DNA of 64,000 nucleotides from Streptococcus ovis DSM 16829 (GTDB lineage Bacteria; Bacillota; Bacilli; Lactobacillales; Streptococcaceae): NCBI RefSeq assembly GCF_000380125.1, contig NZ_KB904563.1, positions 215,593 to 279,592 of the forward strand, read 5' to 3'. Shown piece by piece: positions 17,671 to 26,812 of this stretch (position 1 is its first letter; each line of letters starts with the position of its first letter). The notes under the pieces were generated by a model. It saw only the letters and a program-made list of their open reading frames with translations, ran no database searches and was not told where the DNA came from. The position numbers and the translations under genes were made by a program.

Positions 17671-19359
17671 ATGAATCATAAAACACTCGTTGCCGAAAAA
17701 TTGGCTACCGTACTTCCTAATCTAGATGCGGACCAAATTTTCAACTTATTAGAGAAACCAAAATCATCTGAAATGGGCGATATCGCCTTCCCTGCATTTT
17801 CATTAGCTAAAGTAGAGCGCAAAGCGCCTCAAGCTATCGCAAGCGACATTGTTGAAAAATTAGACACAACTGGCTTTGAAAAAGTCGTGGCTACTGGCCC
17901 TTATGTAAACTTTTTCTTAGATAAAGCTGCTATTTCTCAAGATATTTTAAAAGCCGTTATCACAGAAAAAGAAAACTATGGTCAGCAAACATTGGGGCAA
18001 GGCCGCAATGTTACAGTCGATATGTCTAGTCCAAATATCGCTAAACCATTCTCAGTAGGACACTTACGTTCGACAGTCATCGGTGACGCCATCGCAAACC
18101 TTTATGCAAAAATTGGCTACACACCTATCCGTATCAACCACTTAGGTGACTGGGGTAAACAATTCGGTATGTTGATTGTTGCCTACAAACTCTGGGGAGA
18201 TAAAGCTGCTGTCGAAGCAAACCCAATCGATGAACTCCTCAAACTTTATGTCCGCATCAATGCAGAAGCTGAAGAAAAACCTGAATTAGACGAAGAAGCA
18301 CGTAAATGGTTCAAAAAATTGGAAGACGGAGATCCAGAAGCTCATGAATTGTGGCAATGGTTCCGTGACGAAAGTTTGGTCGAATTCAATCGTATCTACG
18401 ATAAATTAAATGTATCATTCGATCACTACCACGGTGAAGCCTTCTACAATGACAAGATGGATGAAGGTATCGAAATTCTACAAGAAAAAAACTTGCTCAA
18501 AGAATCTAAGGGAGCTGAGATTGTTGATTTAGAAGCCTACAATCTCCCACCTGCCCTCATCATGAAATCAGATGGTGCAACACTCTATATCACACGTGAC
18601 ATGGCTACTGCTATGTTCCGTAAACGTACCTTTGACTTTGTGAAGAGCATCTACGTTGTTGGTCAAGAGCAATCTCACCACTTTAAGCAATTGAAAGCCG
18701 TTTTGAAGGAAATGGGATTTGCCTGGTCTGATGACATGACACACGTTTCATTTGGTCTTGTCACCAAGAACAAGAAGAAATTGTCTACTCGTAAAGGAAA
18801 CATCATCCTTTTGGAACCAACCCTTGATGAAGCTGTCACTCGTGCTCTTACTCAGATTGAGGCGAAAAATCCAGACCTCGAAAACAAGGAAGCTGTTGCA
18901 AAAGCTGTAGGGATTGGTGCTGTTAAATTCTATGATTTGAAGACAGACCGCGATAATGGATATGACTTCGACCTTGAAGCAATGGTATCCTTTGAAGGAG
19001 AGACAGGTCCCTACGTTCAATACGCTTACGCTCGTATCCAATCTATCCTTCGTAAAGCGAACTTTGTAGCAGATGCTGACGCTGCATACTCTCTCAATGA
19101 CCCAGAAAGTTGGGAGATTATTAAACTTCTCCAAGACTTTACGTCTATCGTTGAGAAAGCAGCTGATAAGTATGACCCATCCGTGGTTGCAAAATATGCT
19201 ATCAGCCTTGCACAAGCCTTCAACAAGTTCTATGCCCACACTCGCATCTTGGATGAAAGTCCAGAACGCGATAGCCGCCTCGCTCTTGCTTACGCAACAG
19301 GAGTTGTCTTAAAAGAAGCGCTTCGCCTTCTTGGTGTTGATGCTCCTGAAAAAATGTAA
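17671..19359 (+). CDS. argS: Arginyl-tRNA synthetase
   Basis: The protein has 562 residues and is a class I synthetase that attaches arginine to tRNA-Arg. The N-terminal additional domain is followed by the HIGH-type motif 'FSVGHLRST' near residue 130, '[11 protein letters not shown]' and the KMSKS-type 'STRKGN'. The DALR anticodon-binding domain ends the protein. It starts at ATG 17671 after TGGAGG and is divergent from argR, a pairing often under arginine control. A strong terminator follows. Confidence 0.97.
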   Translation: MNHKTLVAEKLATVLPNLDADQIFNLLEKPKSSEMGDIAFPAFSLAKVERKAPQAIASDIVEKLDTTGFEKVVATGPYVNFFLDKAAISQDILKAVITEKENYGQQTLGQGRNVTVDMSSPNIAKPFSVGHLRSTVIGDAIANLYAKIGYTPIRINHLGDWGKQFGMLIVAYKLWGDKAAVEANPIDELLKLYVRINAEAEEKPELDEEARKWFKKLEDGDPEAHELWQWFRDESLVEFNRIYDKLNVSFDHYHGEAFYNDKMDEGIEILQEKNLLKESKGAEIVDLEAYNLPPALIMKSDGATLYITRDMATAMFRKRTFDFVKSIYVVGQEQSHHFKQLKAVLKEMGFAWSDDMTHVSFGLVTKNKKKLSTRKGNIILLEPTLDEAVTRALTQIEAKNPDLENKEAVAKAVGIGAVKFYDLKTDRDNGYDFDLEAMVSFEGETGPYVQYAYARIQSILRKANFVADADAAYSLNDPESWEIIKLLQDFTSIVEKAADKYDPSVVAKYAISLAQAFNKFYAHTRILDESPERDSRLALAYATGVVLKEALRLLGVDAPEKM

Positions 19360-19391
19360 TCATCAAACCGTTACAAAACAAGCAATCCATT

Positions 19392-19419
19392 AAAAAAACC
19401 GGAAAATTCCGGTTTTTTT
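19392..19419. terminator. Terminator of argS (bidirectional)
   Basis: AAAAAAACCGGAA and TTCCGGTTTTTTT form a stem of 13 bp with a 2-base loop, U-tracts on both sides. It serves argS and possibly the converging gene at 19433. Confidence 0.9.
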
Positions 19420-19432
19420 GCATTTCATAAGC

Positions 19433-19966
19433 TTACTTACTCTCTGATGTTGGTACTTCAATCATTTCTAAATAGGTTCCGTATGGCTTTCCTGACAAGA
19501 CCGTTACTTTTTCCCCACTCGGTAGCTGATAATCCGTTTTGCTAATCGTTGTTCGAAGAATTAAAGCATATCTCTTCCCAACTTCCAACTCATAACTAAT
19601 AGCACTGCCTTTTGTCATCGGATATTTCAAACCATCTACTTCAACGATTTCTCCCTTAAATGTGTACTCAAATCGACCAGCCTCTTCCGATTCAACTGTA
19701 TAGGTAATTGGATCACTTTTCCCTGTATAGACAGAGGTAGCCAGTTTCTGAGCTCCGTCTAATTGACTACCTAAAAACGTAGCAGATAATTGATAGCGTA
19801 GTCGATCTTGAGAATTCTGAAAAATAAGGACTCGGTTTGTTCTCATTTCATAAAGCCTTGTTTGATCTATCGTCTCATAATCACGAACATGCCAAGCAGC
19901 TAATCCAGCTAAAACGAAAACAAAACTAATAAGCACCATGATAAGACCTATTTGCGATTTTTTCAT
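19433..19966 (-). CDS. Membrane-anchored hypothetical protein
   Basis: The protein has 177 residues with one N-terminal membrane segment (about residues 7-25, no lipobox Cys) and an extracellular beta-rich domain. The domain has 'FQNSQDRLRYQLSATFLGSQ', 'ITYTVESEEAGRFEYTFKGEI' and 'GKPYGTYLEMIEVP'. I do not recognise the family. It lies between argS (converging) and another membrane protein gene on the same strand, separated from it by a terminator. Confidence 0.75.
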   Translation of the reverse strand: MKKSQIGLIMVLISFVFVLAGLAAWHVRDYETIDQTRLYEMRTNRVLIFQNSQDRLRYQLSATFLGSQLDGAQKLATSVYTGKSDPITYTVESEEAGRFEYTFKGEIVEVDGLKYPMTKGSAISYELEVGKRYALILRTTISKTDYQLPSGEKVTVLSGKPYGTYLEMIEVPTSESK

Positions 19967-19980
19967 AATGAATCTCCTAT

Positions 19981-20010
19981 AAAAAAATACCTGTCAACTG
20001 ACAGGTAAAC
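19981..20010 (-). terminator. Terminator of the 176-aa membrane protein gene
   Basis: TACCTGTC (19988-19995) and GACAGGTA (20000-20007) form the stem; on the minus strand TTTTTTTA follows. Confidence 0.85.
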
Positions 20011-20039
20011 AATCAGTCTAATCAAAGCGGACTGATACA

Positions 20040-20570
20040 TTAAATATCCGTAGATGTTGTCTCCATACTTGGTGTTTCTTTCGGTTTACGAAGCATAAAG
20101 AAGACCGTCAAACCAAAATAAATGGCAAAGAGAACAATACTGAAAATGTAGCCTCCAAGCGCTCCTGCTTCAGTTGCTTGACGCATCGTTTCATCGGAAT
20201 ACAATTGAGCAACACCTTTTGTTCCAATGAAACTGTAGGTTGCAAGGATTAAGGTCCCAAAAAGATAGCCAATATAGGTATAGGAAGACAATTCATATTT
20301 TTTCTGAATCAGGAAGACAATCATCGCCACCATTGCAATCAATAAAAGTACAATCAGAGCCTTATTGATCAGGTTATTTTGAAATTCCATCGTCGCTTGA
20401 GATACTTTTGCCAACTCTTCAGAATTTGGAACGCCCAATTTTTCTAACTCTTTTGTTACATCTTGAGCAGAAGATTGATTCAAAGAATTTGTTACCATTC
20501 CCCATGTACGAATCAAGGTAGAAATCCCTGATAAGATTGCAAAAACAATTAAATGTGTCCACTTTTTCAT
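20040..20570 (-). CDS. Four-helix membrane protein of unknown function
   Basis: The protein has 176 residues: an N-terminal hydrophobic segment (about 5-25), an extracytoplasmic segment rich in Ser, Glu and Lys, then three more membrane helices (about 68-88, 97-118, 138-160) and a charged/Thr tail. The start is supported by GGAGGATATAAG before the ATG. No family is recognised. It has its own terminator. Confidence 0.75.
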   Translation of the reverse strand: MKKWTHLIVFAILSGISTLIRTWGMVTNSLNQSSAQDVTKELEKLGVPNSEELAKVSQATMEFQNNLINKALIVLLLIAMVAMIVFLIQKKYELSSYTYIGYLFGTLILATYSFIGTKGVAQLYSDETMRQATEAGALGGYIFSIVLFAIYFGLTVFFMLRKPKETPSMETTSTDI

Positions 20571-20690
20571 CTTATATCCTCCAATTTTTTATCTTATTGT
20601 ACCTTTTTCTCTTAGGTTTTGTCAATAGATAGAAAAACTATACTTTCCTAATAAAATCAGCCTGAAAAAATGGCAGACTATGAAAAATTA

Positions 20691-20873
20691 GGGGTGTTTG
20701 CAAAATGTAATCCAGACTTTCCGCCGTGATAAAAGTGCCTGAAACTATAACGTTTTAGGCACCCGGAAGTTTTGAGACATTAGGCTCAAAACTTAGGTAT
20801 GGAATTCCATCGAAAGTCGCTACCGTCCGTTATCACTTAAGGAAAGTCTAAAAAAGACTTTGTCTACACTCTG
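20691..20873. repeat. Nested palindromic element (about 180 bp) between two genes
   Basis: The block has imperfect terminal inverted repeats of about 30 bp (20691-20722 against 20841-20873, sharing AGACTTTCC/GGAAAGTCT). Inside, GTGATAA (20726-20732) pairs with TTATCAC (20830-20836), and two strong hairpins are nested: GTGCCTGAAAC/GTTTTAGGCAC (20735-20762) and AAGTTTTGAG/CTCAAAACTT (20767-20794). The palindrome ATGGAATTCCAT is at 20799-20810. No coding frame is seen. It looks like a MITE or dispersed structured repeat. Confidence 0.65.
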
Positions 20874-20901
20874 AAAAAACTGGCTTGCGCCAGTTTTTTC
20901 T
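20874..20901. terminator. Terminator of malQ-glgP
   Basis: AAAAAACTGGC-ttgc-GCCAGTTTTTT: a stem with U-tracts on both strands, directly after the glgP stop. Confidence 0.88.
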
Positions 20902-20916
20902 ATTCGTTTTTCATGA

Positions 20917-23172
20917 TTACAATTTCCAAATATCTTCGTTGTACTGAGCAATTGTACGGTCAGAAGAGAAGAATCCAGCCTTGGCAATATTGACAATCAC
21001 CTTGTCAAGCCAAGCATTACGGTCTTCATAATCTGCCAACATTTGTTCTTTCACACGAATGTAATCTTCCAAATCAAGAAGAGTCATAAACCAATCTTTC
21101 ACAATCAATTCATTGTGCAGACGTTCAAGGCGTTCTTTATTTCCAAGAGCAAGAACTTGGTCACTGACAATAAAGTCAACCAATGGTTGGATAGTCTCTT
21201 TCTCGTAGTAAGAACGAGCTTCATACCCATTTGTCGCATACAAGTCAATGACTGTCTGGCTATCTTCACCAAATACATAGATGTTGTCATCGCCAACCAA
21301 TTCATGGATTTCCACATTGGCTCCATCTTCTGTTCCCAACGTAAGAGCACCATTAAGCATGAATTTCATGTTACCTGTACCTGACGCTTCTTTTGATGCA
21401 AGGGAAATTTGTTCAGAAATATCTGCTGCTGGGATGAGGAAGCTTGCTGCTGTGACATTGTAATTTTCTACCATCACCACTTGCAAGTGTGGAGAGACTT
21501 CTGGATCACCAGCGATCAACTCTGACAAGCAAAGAATCAAGTGAATAATATCTTGTGCGATCGTGTAGGCAGGTGCCGCTTTACCGCCAAAGAAAACTGT
21601 CAATGGACGAGCAGGGATATTACCTGCCTTGATATCCAAATACTTATGAATGACATAGAGTGCATTCATCTGTTGACGTTTGTATTCGTGCAATCGTTTG
21701 ATTTGGATGTCAAAAATAGAGTCTGAATTGATTGAAACCCCTTGATGCTCCTTGAGGAAGCGTTGCAATTTACGTTTATTATGTGCCTTAATGGTTTCCA
21801 ATTCAACTTTAACAGACAGATTCCGTTTGAAATCCAATAATTTTTCCAATTCGGCCGCATCATGGTGGTAGCCATGTCCAAGCAATTCATCTAAATAATG
21901 AGACAAGCTTGGGTTACAATGCATGAGCCATCGACGGAAGGTAATTCCGTTTGTTTTGTTATTAAATTTCTCTGGATAAAGGTCGTAGAATGGTTTCAAT
22001 TCAGATGATTTCAAGATATCTGTATGAAGTGCTGCCACCCCGTTCACTGAATAACCGTAGTGGATATCCATGTGCGCCATGTGTACACGACCAGATTCGT
22101 CAATGATATAGGTAGCAGCATCTGCTACTTCTGCTTTCACACGACGATCCAATTCTTCAATAATTGGTACTAAGTGAGGCACCACTTCTTGTAAGAATTC
22201 CAAAGGCCATTTTTCTAAGGCTTCTGCTAAGATTGTATGGTTGGTATAAGCAGTCATTGATTTGACAATTGTCACTGCTTCATCAAATTCGATTCCACGT
22301 TCTGTCAAGAGACGAATGAGTTCTGGAATCACCATTGATGGGTGGGTGTCATTGATTTGAACAACTGCATAGTCTGCCAAATCATGCAAATTGCTGCCTT
22401 TTTCAATAGCTTCATCCATCAATAGCTGAGCAGCGTTCGATACCATGAAATATTGTTGGAAAATACGGAGCAATTCCCCTTGACGGTCTGAATCATCCGG
22501 ATAGAGGAAAAGCGTCAAGTTTTTCAAGATATCTGTCTTATCAAATGAAATACCATCCCCAATCAAACTACTATCAACAGAATCTAAATCAAAGAGACGA
22601 AGGCGATTCTTAGTAGCTGTCTTATACCCTGGCACATCAATATCATACAATGTCGATGTCAAACTAAAGTTCGCAAATGGTACTGTGTAAGAAAGCGGTG
22701 ATTTTGTTAACCAACTTTCCTCTGTGATCCACTCGTTTGGAACAGTTGATTGTTGGTTGTCTTTTAGGACTTGCTTGAAAAGCCCAAAGTGGTAGTTAAG
22801 ACCGACACCGTCTCCATTGAGACCAAGCGTTGCAATTGAATCCAAGAAACAAGCTGCTAAACGACCCAAACCACCGTTTCCAAGAGAAGGCTCCATTTCG
22901 ATACTTTCAATCGCAATCAAATCCTTCCCTGCTGCCGCTAACTGTGTCTTCACTTCATCATATAAACCAAGATTAATCAGGTTATTAGACAATAGTTTCC
23001 CAATCAAAAACTCAGCAGAAATATAGTAAACTTTTTTCTTGCCACTGTTTGTTGGTTTCGCCGCACTTGTTTCTTTACTAAGATTCAAGAGTGCATAATA
23101 CAGTTCTTCATTGCTACATTCAGCAATTGATTTTTGATATTTTTTGGTTACAAATTCTTGTAAATTGATCAT
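20917..23172 (-). CDS. glgP: Glycogen/maltodextrin phosphorylase
   Basis: The protein has 751 residues and is a GT35 phosphorylase that releases glucose-1-phosphate from alpha-1,4-glucans using pyridoxal phosphate. The PLP-binding region '[15 protein letters not shown]' is intact, as are '[15 protein letters not shown]' and 'NGITFRRWL'. Length is that of the short bacterial MalP type (not glycogen-synthesis linked). It follows malQ by 22 bp, so the two work together on imported maltodextrins. The locus lacks glycogen synthesis genes, which supports the maltodextrin role. Confidence 0.95.
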   Translation of the reverse strand: MINLQEFVTKKYQKSIAECSNEELYYALLNLSKETSAAKPTNSGKKKVYYISAEFLIGKLLSNNLINLGLYDEVKTQLAAAGKDLIAIESIEMEPSLGNGGLGRLAACFLDSIATLGLNGDGVGLNYHFGLFKQVLKDNQQSTVPNEWITEESWLTKSPLSYTVPFANFSLTSTLYDIDVPGYKTATKNRLRLFDLDSVDSSLIGDGISFDKTDILKNLTLFLYPDDSDRQGELLRIFQQYFMVSNAAQLLMDEAIEKGSNLHDLADYAVVQINDTHPSMVIPELIRLLTERGIEFDEAVTIVKSMTAYTNHTILAEALEKWPLEFLQEVVPHLVPIIEELDRRVKAEVADAATYIIDESGRVHMAHMDIHYGYSVNGVAALHTDILKSSELKPFYDLYPEKFNNKTNGITFRRWLMHCNPSLSHYLDELLGHGYHHDAAELEKLLDFKRNLSVKVELETIKAHNKRKLQRFLKEHQGVSINSDSIFDIQIKRLHEYKRQQMNALYVIHKYLDIKAGNIPARPLTVFFGGKAAPAYTIAQDIIHLILCLSELIAGDPEVSPHLQVVMVENYNVTAASFLIPAADISEQISLASKEASGTGNMKFMLNGALTLGTEDGANVEIHELVGDDNIYVFGEDSQTVIDLYATNGYEARSYYEKETIQPLVDFIVSDQVLALGNKERLERLHNELIVKDWFMTLLDLEDYIRVKEQMLADYEDRNAWLDKVIVNIAKAGFFSSDRTIAQYNEDIWKL

Positions 23173-23194
23173 TGTTCCTCTTTTCCTTTACTGT

Positions 23195-24712
23195 CTAAGG
23201 ATTTACCACCTTTGCACGATGATTGACCCTACGATAAGTTTCCGTCAAATCCAATAAATTGGCTTCAATTTCTGGAGTCAATTGACCCTCTGTCATCCGC
23301 CATACCCAGTTTCCACCAACCGTATTTGGCAGATTCATCCGAGCAGAGCCATCTAATTCGAGTAAGTCCTGCATAGTTACAATTGCCATAAAGGCTACAG
23401 ACGAGAAGAGCATACGAAACATCGCTTGATTGATACTTTCACCCTCTCGACGATTACTGTATTTATCAAGGAAGTCGCGTCCTTCTGGCCCCATTTCTGC
23501 TTCATACCAACCTTTAATCGTATGGTTGTCATGAGTACCTGTATAGGCTACAACATTGTTTCGGTGATTGTGTGGAAGCTCAATGCTATCTCCATTTGGA
23601 TCAAAAGCAAATTGCAAGACCTTCATCCCAGGGAAACCTGTCCGTTCACGTAGTTCAATGACTTTATCCGTGACTGAACCCAAGTCTTCTGCAATGATAT
23701 TGAGATCCCCTAACTCGGCTTTAATAGCATCAAATAGTTCGAAGCCTGGTGCTTCCACCCGATAGCCATTCACCGCGGTTTCTTCACCAGCTGGAATTTC
23801 CCAGAAAGAAGCAAATCCGATAAAGTGGTCAATCCGAACCATATCATAGAGCTTAAAGCTCTCACGTAAACGAGCAATCCACCAAGTAAAACCGTCAGCT
23901 TTCATGGCTTCCCAATCATAAATCGGATTCCCCCAAAGCTGTCCAATTTCCGAAAAAGCATCTGGTGGACAACCAGCAACAACACGCGGTTTGCCCTCTT
24001 CGTCTGTTTTGAAGAAATGAGGGTTGGCCCACATATCCGCTGAATCTGCAGCGATATAAATTGGCATATCACCGACAAATTCAATTCCGTGCTCATTTGC
24101 ATAAGCCTTCAGTTGATGCCATTGCATGAAGAAGAAATACTGGGTCACGCGATGATAATCCATCTCTCTAGTAAGACGTGAACGATACGCCTCTAGAACC
24201 TCAGGATCACGACGACGAATCCCTTCATCTTCCCATTCTGTCCACGATTGCAAACCAAAAGACTCTTTAATAGCCATATATTCTGCAAACGTATGAATCC
24301 AGAAACCATTTTCATTTAGAAAAGCAGCATACTCTTCTGAACATCCACTTTCCTGAAAACGTGCTACTGCCTTTTCTAAAATAGGACGACGTGCTAGAAA
24401 AATCTTTTCGTAGTCGACTTCCGCAGGATTAGCTCCAAAGTCAACTCCTTCAAGATCTTCAGACGTAAGCCAACCTTTCTCTATCAATAAATCAAGATCA
24501 ATAAAATGAGTGTTCCCAGCAAAAGCTGAAAATGATTGATAAGGAGAGTCACCATAACTCGTTGTCCCGAGTGGTAAAATTTGCCAATAGCGTTGCTTGG
24601 TGCGGGCTAAGAAATCTACAAAAGCGTATGCTTCTCGACCAAGTGAACCAATCCCAAATCTTCCCGGAAGAGATGAGATGTGCATGAGAACTCCACTTTG
24701 ACGTTCTTTCAT
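23195..24712 (-). CDS. malQ: 4-alpha-glucanotransferase (amylomaltase)
   Basis: The protein has 505 residues and is a GH77 enzyme that disproportionates maltodextrins so that they can be taken by GlgP. Motifs include 'YWQILPLGTTSYGDSPYQSFSAFAGN', 'VRIDHFIGF' (catalytic Asp), 'IIAEDLG' and 'YTGTHDNHT'. I start at ATG 24712 (MKERQSGVLMHISSLPG), with GAGG upstream; the open frame extends 30 codons further, but these run into the promoter and operator. It is the first gene of malQ-glgP and is divergent from the maltodextrin operon. Confidence 0.96.
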   Translation of the reverse strand: MKERQSGVLMHISSLPGRFGIGSLGREAYAFVDFLARTKQRYWQILPLGTTSYGDSPYQSFSAFAGNTHFIDLDLLIEKGWLTSEDLEGVDFGANPAEVDYEKIFLARRPILEKAVARFQESGCSEEYAAFLNENGFWIHTFAEYMAIKESFGLQSWTEWEDEGIRRRDPEVLEAYRSRLTREMDYHRVTQYFFFMQWHQLKAYANEHGIEFVGDMPIYIAADSADMWANPHFFKTDEEGKPRVVAGCPPDAFSEIGQLWGNPIYDWEAMKADGFTWWIARLRESFKLYDMVRIDHFIGFASFWEIPAGEETAVNGYRVEAPGFELFDAIKAELGDLNIIAEDLGSVTDKVIELRERTGFPGMKVLQFAFDPNGDSIELPHNHRNNVVAYTGTHDNHTIKGWYEAEMGPEGRDFLDKYSNRREGESINQAMFRMLFSSVAFMAIVTMQDLLELDGSARMNLPNTVGGNWVWRMTEGQLTPEIEANLLDLTETYRRVNHRAKVVNP

Positions 24713-24756
24713 GTTCCTGTACCTCTGTTGAATTATAGTTGTCCAAGAAAACAACT

Positions 24757-24807
24757 GCGAAAACGTTTGCTTGCAATTATTATATCTTGTTTGTAAAAAC
24801 AAATCAA
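24757..24807 (-). promoter_or_regulatory. malQ-glgP promoter with LacI-type operator
   Basis: On the minus strand TTGATT (24802-24807), 17 bases and TATAAT (24779-24784). The operator GCGAAAACGTTTGC (24757-24770, plus strand) lies just downstream of the start of transcription, suited to repression. MalR (33586) is the obvious candidate; CcpA could also use such a site. Confidence 0.75.
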
Positions 24808-24919
24808 GAAAAATTTGTTTTTTTTAGTTTTTTTAAGAAAAATCCGAAAATTATTACTATTCAAGCGATATTTTACAAAATCTTTGTAAAAGTTTTTTAA
24901 AATTTTTTAAGATTTTCAC

Positions 24920-24973
24920 TTGCAAACGCATTCATTTTGTGATAAAATGTCTTTGTACAAGAAAACGTTTGCG
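24920..24973 (+). promoter_or_regulatory. Maltodextrin operon promoter with two LacI-type operators
   Basis: TTGCAA (24920-24925), 17 bases and TAAAAT (24943-24948) form the promoter. Operator 1, TTGCAAACGCATTC (24920-24933), overlaps the -35. Operator 2, GAAAACGTTTGCG (24961-24973), overlaps the start of transcription. The gap 24713-25040 holds only this divergent regulatory region. Confidence 0.75.
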
Positions 24974-25040
24974 TCACATTCTTTCGGAAGATTAAATTTA
25001 CTTAAGAAAGGAGACTCTAGCATAAGCCAGAAAATTTATT

Positions 25041-26807
25041 ATGGAAATTACCGCTATTTATCACCGACCTGAATCCGAATATGCTTATCTCTATACAAAA
25101 GATTTAATGCATATTAGAATTCGTACGAAAAAATATGACATGCGACACGTTTCCCTACATTATGGAGATTCTGTTGTTTTTCACGAAGATTCTTATCAAA
25201 ATCATATTTTGATGAAAAAAGTCGCAAGCGATGAATGGTTTGACTATTGGCAATCCGAAGTCAGTGTTCCCTACGCCCGTATTCAATATCTATTTGAATT
25301 AGAATCTACAACTGGAGAAAAAATCTTATACGGTGATAGGGGAGCGATTCCTTTCACCGACGAAAACTACAATTTTTTCATGAACGGTTTTAAATTACCT
25401 TACTTTCATGAGGTGGATCGTTGCAAAGTCCCTGAATGGGTTGCTAAAACGGTATGGTATCAAATTTTTCCAGAACGTTTTGCAAACGGGGATGCATCCT
25501 TATCTCCCGCAGGAAGTTTACCATGGGATTCTTCCATTGCACCACAGAATTATGATTTCTTTGGTGGAGACTTGAAAGGAGTTCTAGATCATCTTGATTA
25601 TCTTCAGGATTTAGGAATCACAGGCCTTTACTTTTGTCCAATCTTCGAAGCACCAAGTAATCATAAATACGATACATTGGATTACTTCGAAATAGATAAG
25701 CATTTCGGAAGCAAAGAAACCTTCAAACAATTAGTGGATGAAGCCCATAAACGGGGTATGAAAGTCATGCTAGATGCTGTATTCAACCATATTGGTAGCC
25801 AATCTACTCAATGGCAAGATGTTATCCAACATGGTGACCAGTCTATCTATAAAGACTGGTTCCATATCCAAAGGTTTCCTGTTAATCTTGAACATTTAGA
25901 AAATAATAGAGAATTACCATATCATGCATTTGCCTTTCAAGGACATATGCCTAAATTAAATACAGCGAATCCCGAAGTCAAAGAATATCTCTTAAAGATT
26001 GCAACCTATTGGATTGAAAATTTTGACATTGATGCCTGGCGATTAGACGTCGCTAATGAAATTGATCATCAGTTTTGGAGGGACTTTCATAAAGCAGTTA
26101 CAGCTGCAAAACCTGATTTATATATATTGGGTGAAATTTGGCATTCATCACAACCATGGCTCAACGGCGATGAGTTTCATGCCGTGATGAATTATCCTCT
26201 ATCAGAAAGTATCAAGGATTATTTTTTACGAAAACGACAATCGTCTCAAAAATTTATCTCAGATATCCAAACTCAGTCTATGTATTATAGACGCCAGGTA
26301 GCTGAAGCGATGTTTAACTTACTCGACTCTCACGATACAGAACGTATCTTAACAACAGCAAACGGAAATACTAGCGCTGTCCAATCTGCTTTAACTTTTC
26401 TATTCTTACAGGTAGGTACTCCATGTATCTACTACGGAACTGAAGTAGGTCTATTCGGAGGTCATGATCCAGATTGTCGACGCGTCATGCCTTGGAATCA
26501 TTCTGAATACGACCAAGAGTTATTCCACTTCACTAAGCAAATCATTGCATTGCATCAAGAAAAACAAGAACTTATTCAGTATGGTGATTATTGTATCGAA
26601 GTAATAGAAAATGGCATAATCCATCTTTCTTATACTCACGGAGAAGAATGTTTACATGCTTTCTTTAATCAAACTCCGAAACCGCTCTCTCTTCCTCTTG
26701 AGGAAAGTATTCTTTTAGGACATCGCTATACGGTTGAATCGCAGCAGGTAACAGTGAATGCTGATGGATTTATTGTAACTAACTCTTCCCTAAATGAAAA
26801 GGAGTAA
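25041..26807 (+). CDS. Cyclomaltodextrinase/neopullulanase (GH13_20)
   Basis: The protein has 588 residues, without a signal peptide, so it is cytoplasmic. The N-terminal CBM34-type domain (about 1-125) typical of the GH13_20 group is followed by the catalytic barrel: 'WYQIFPERFANGD', 'MLDAVFNHIG', 'DAWRLDVANE' (nucleophile Asp), 'LGEIWH' (acid Glu) and 'LLDSHDTER' (third Asp). Such enzymes open cyclodextrins and cut maltodextrins or pullulan after import. It is the first gene of the operon after the operator region and is 5 bp from the secreted amylase gene. Confidence 0.93.
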   Translation: MEITAIYHRPESEYAYLYTKDLMHIRIRTKKYDMRHVSLHYGDSVVFHEDSYQNHILMKKVASDEWFDYWQSEVSVPYARIQYLFELESTTGEKILYGDRGAIPFTDENYNFFMNGFKLPYFHEVDRCKVPEWVAKTVWYQIFPERFANGDASLSPAGSLPWDSSIAPQNYDFFGGDLKGVLDHLDYLQDLGITGLYFCPIFEAPSNHKYDTLDYFEIDKHFGSKETFKQLVDEAHKRGMKVMLDAVFNHIGSQSTQWQDVIQHGDQSIYKDWFHIQRFPVNLEHLENNRELPYHAFAFQGHMPKLNTANPEVKEYLLKIATYWIENFDIDAWRLDVANEIDHQFWRDFHKAVTAAKPDLYILGEIWHSSQPWLNGDEFHAVMNYPLSESIKDYFLRKRQSSQKFISDIQTQSMYYRRQVAEAMFNLLDSHDTERILTTANGNTSAVQSALTFLFLQVGTPCIYYGTEVGLFGGHDPDCRRVMPWNHSEYDQELFHFTKQIIALHQEKQELIQYGDYCIEVIENGIIHLSYTHGEECLHAFFNQTPKPLSLPLEESILLGHRYTVESQQVTVNADGFIVTNSSLNEKE

Positions 26808-26812
26808 TAAAT

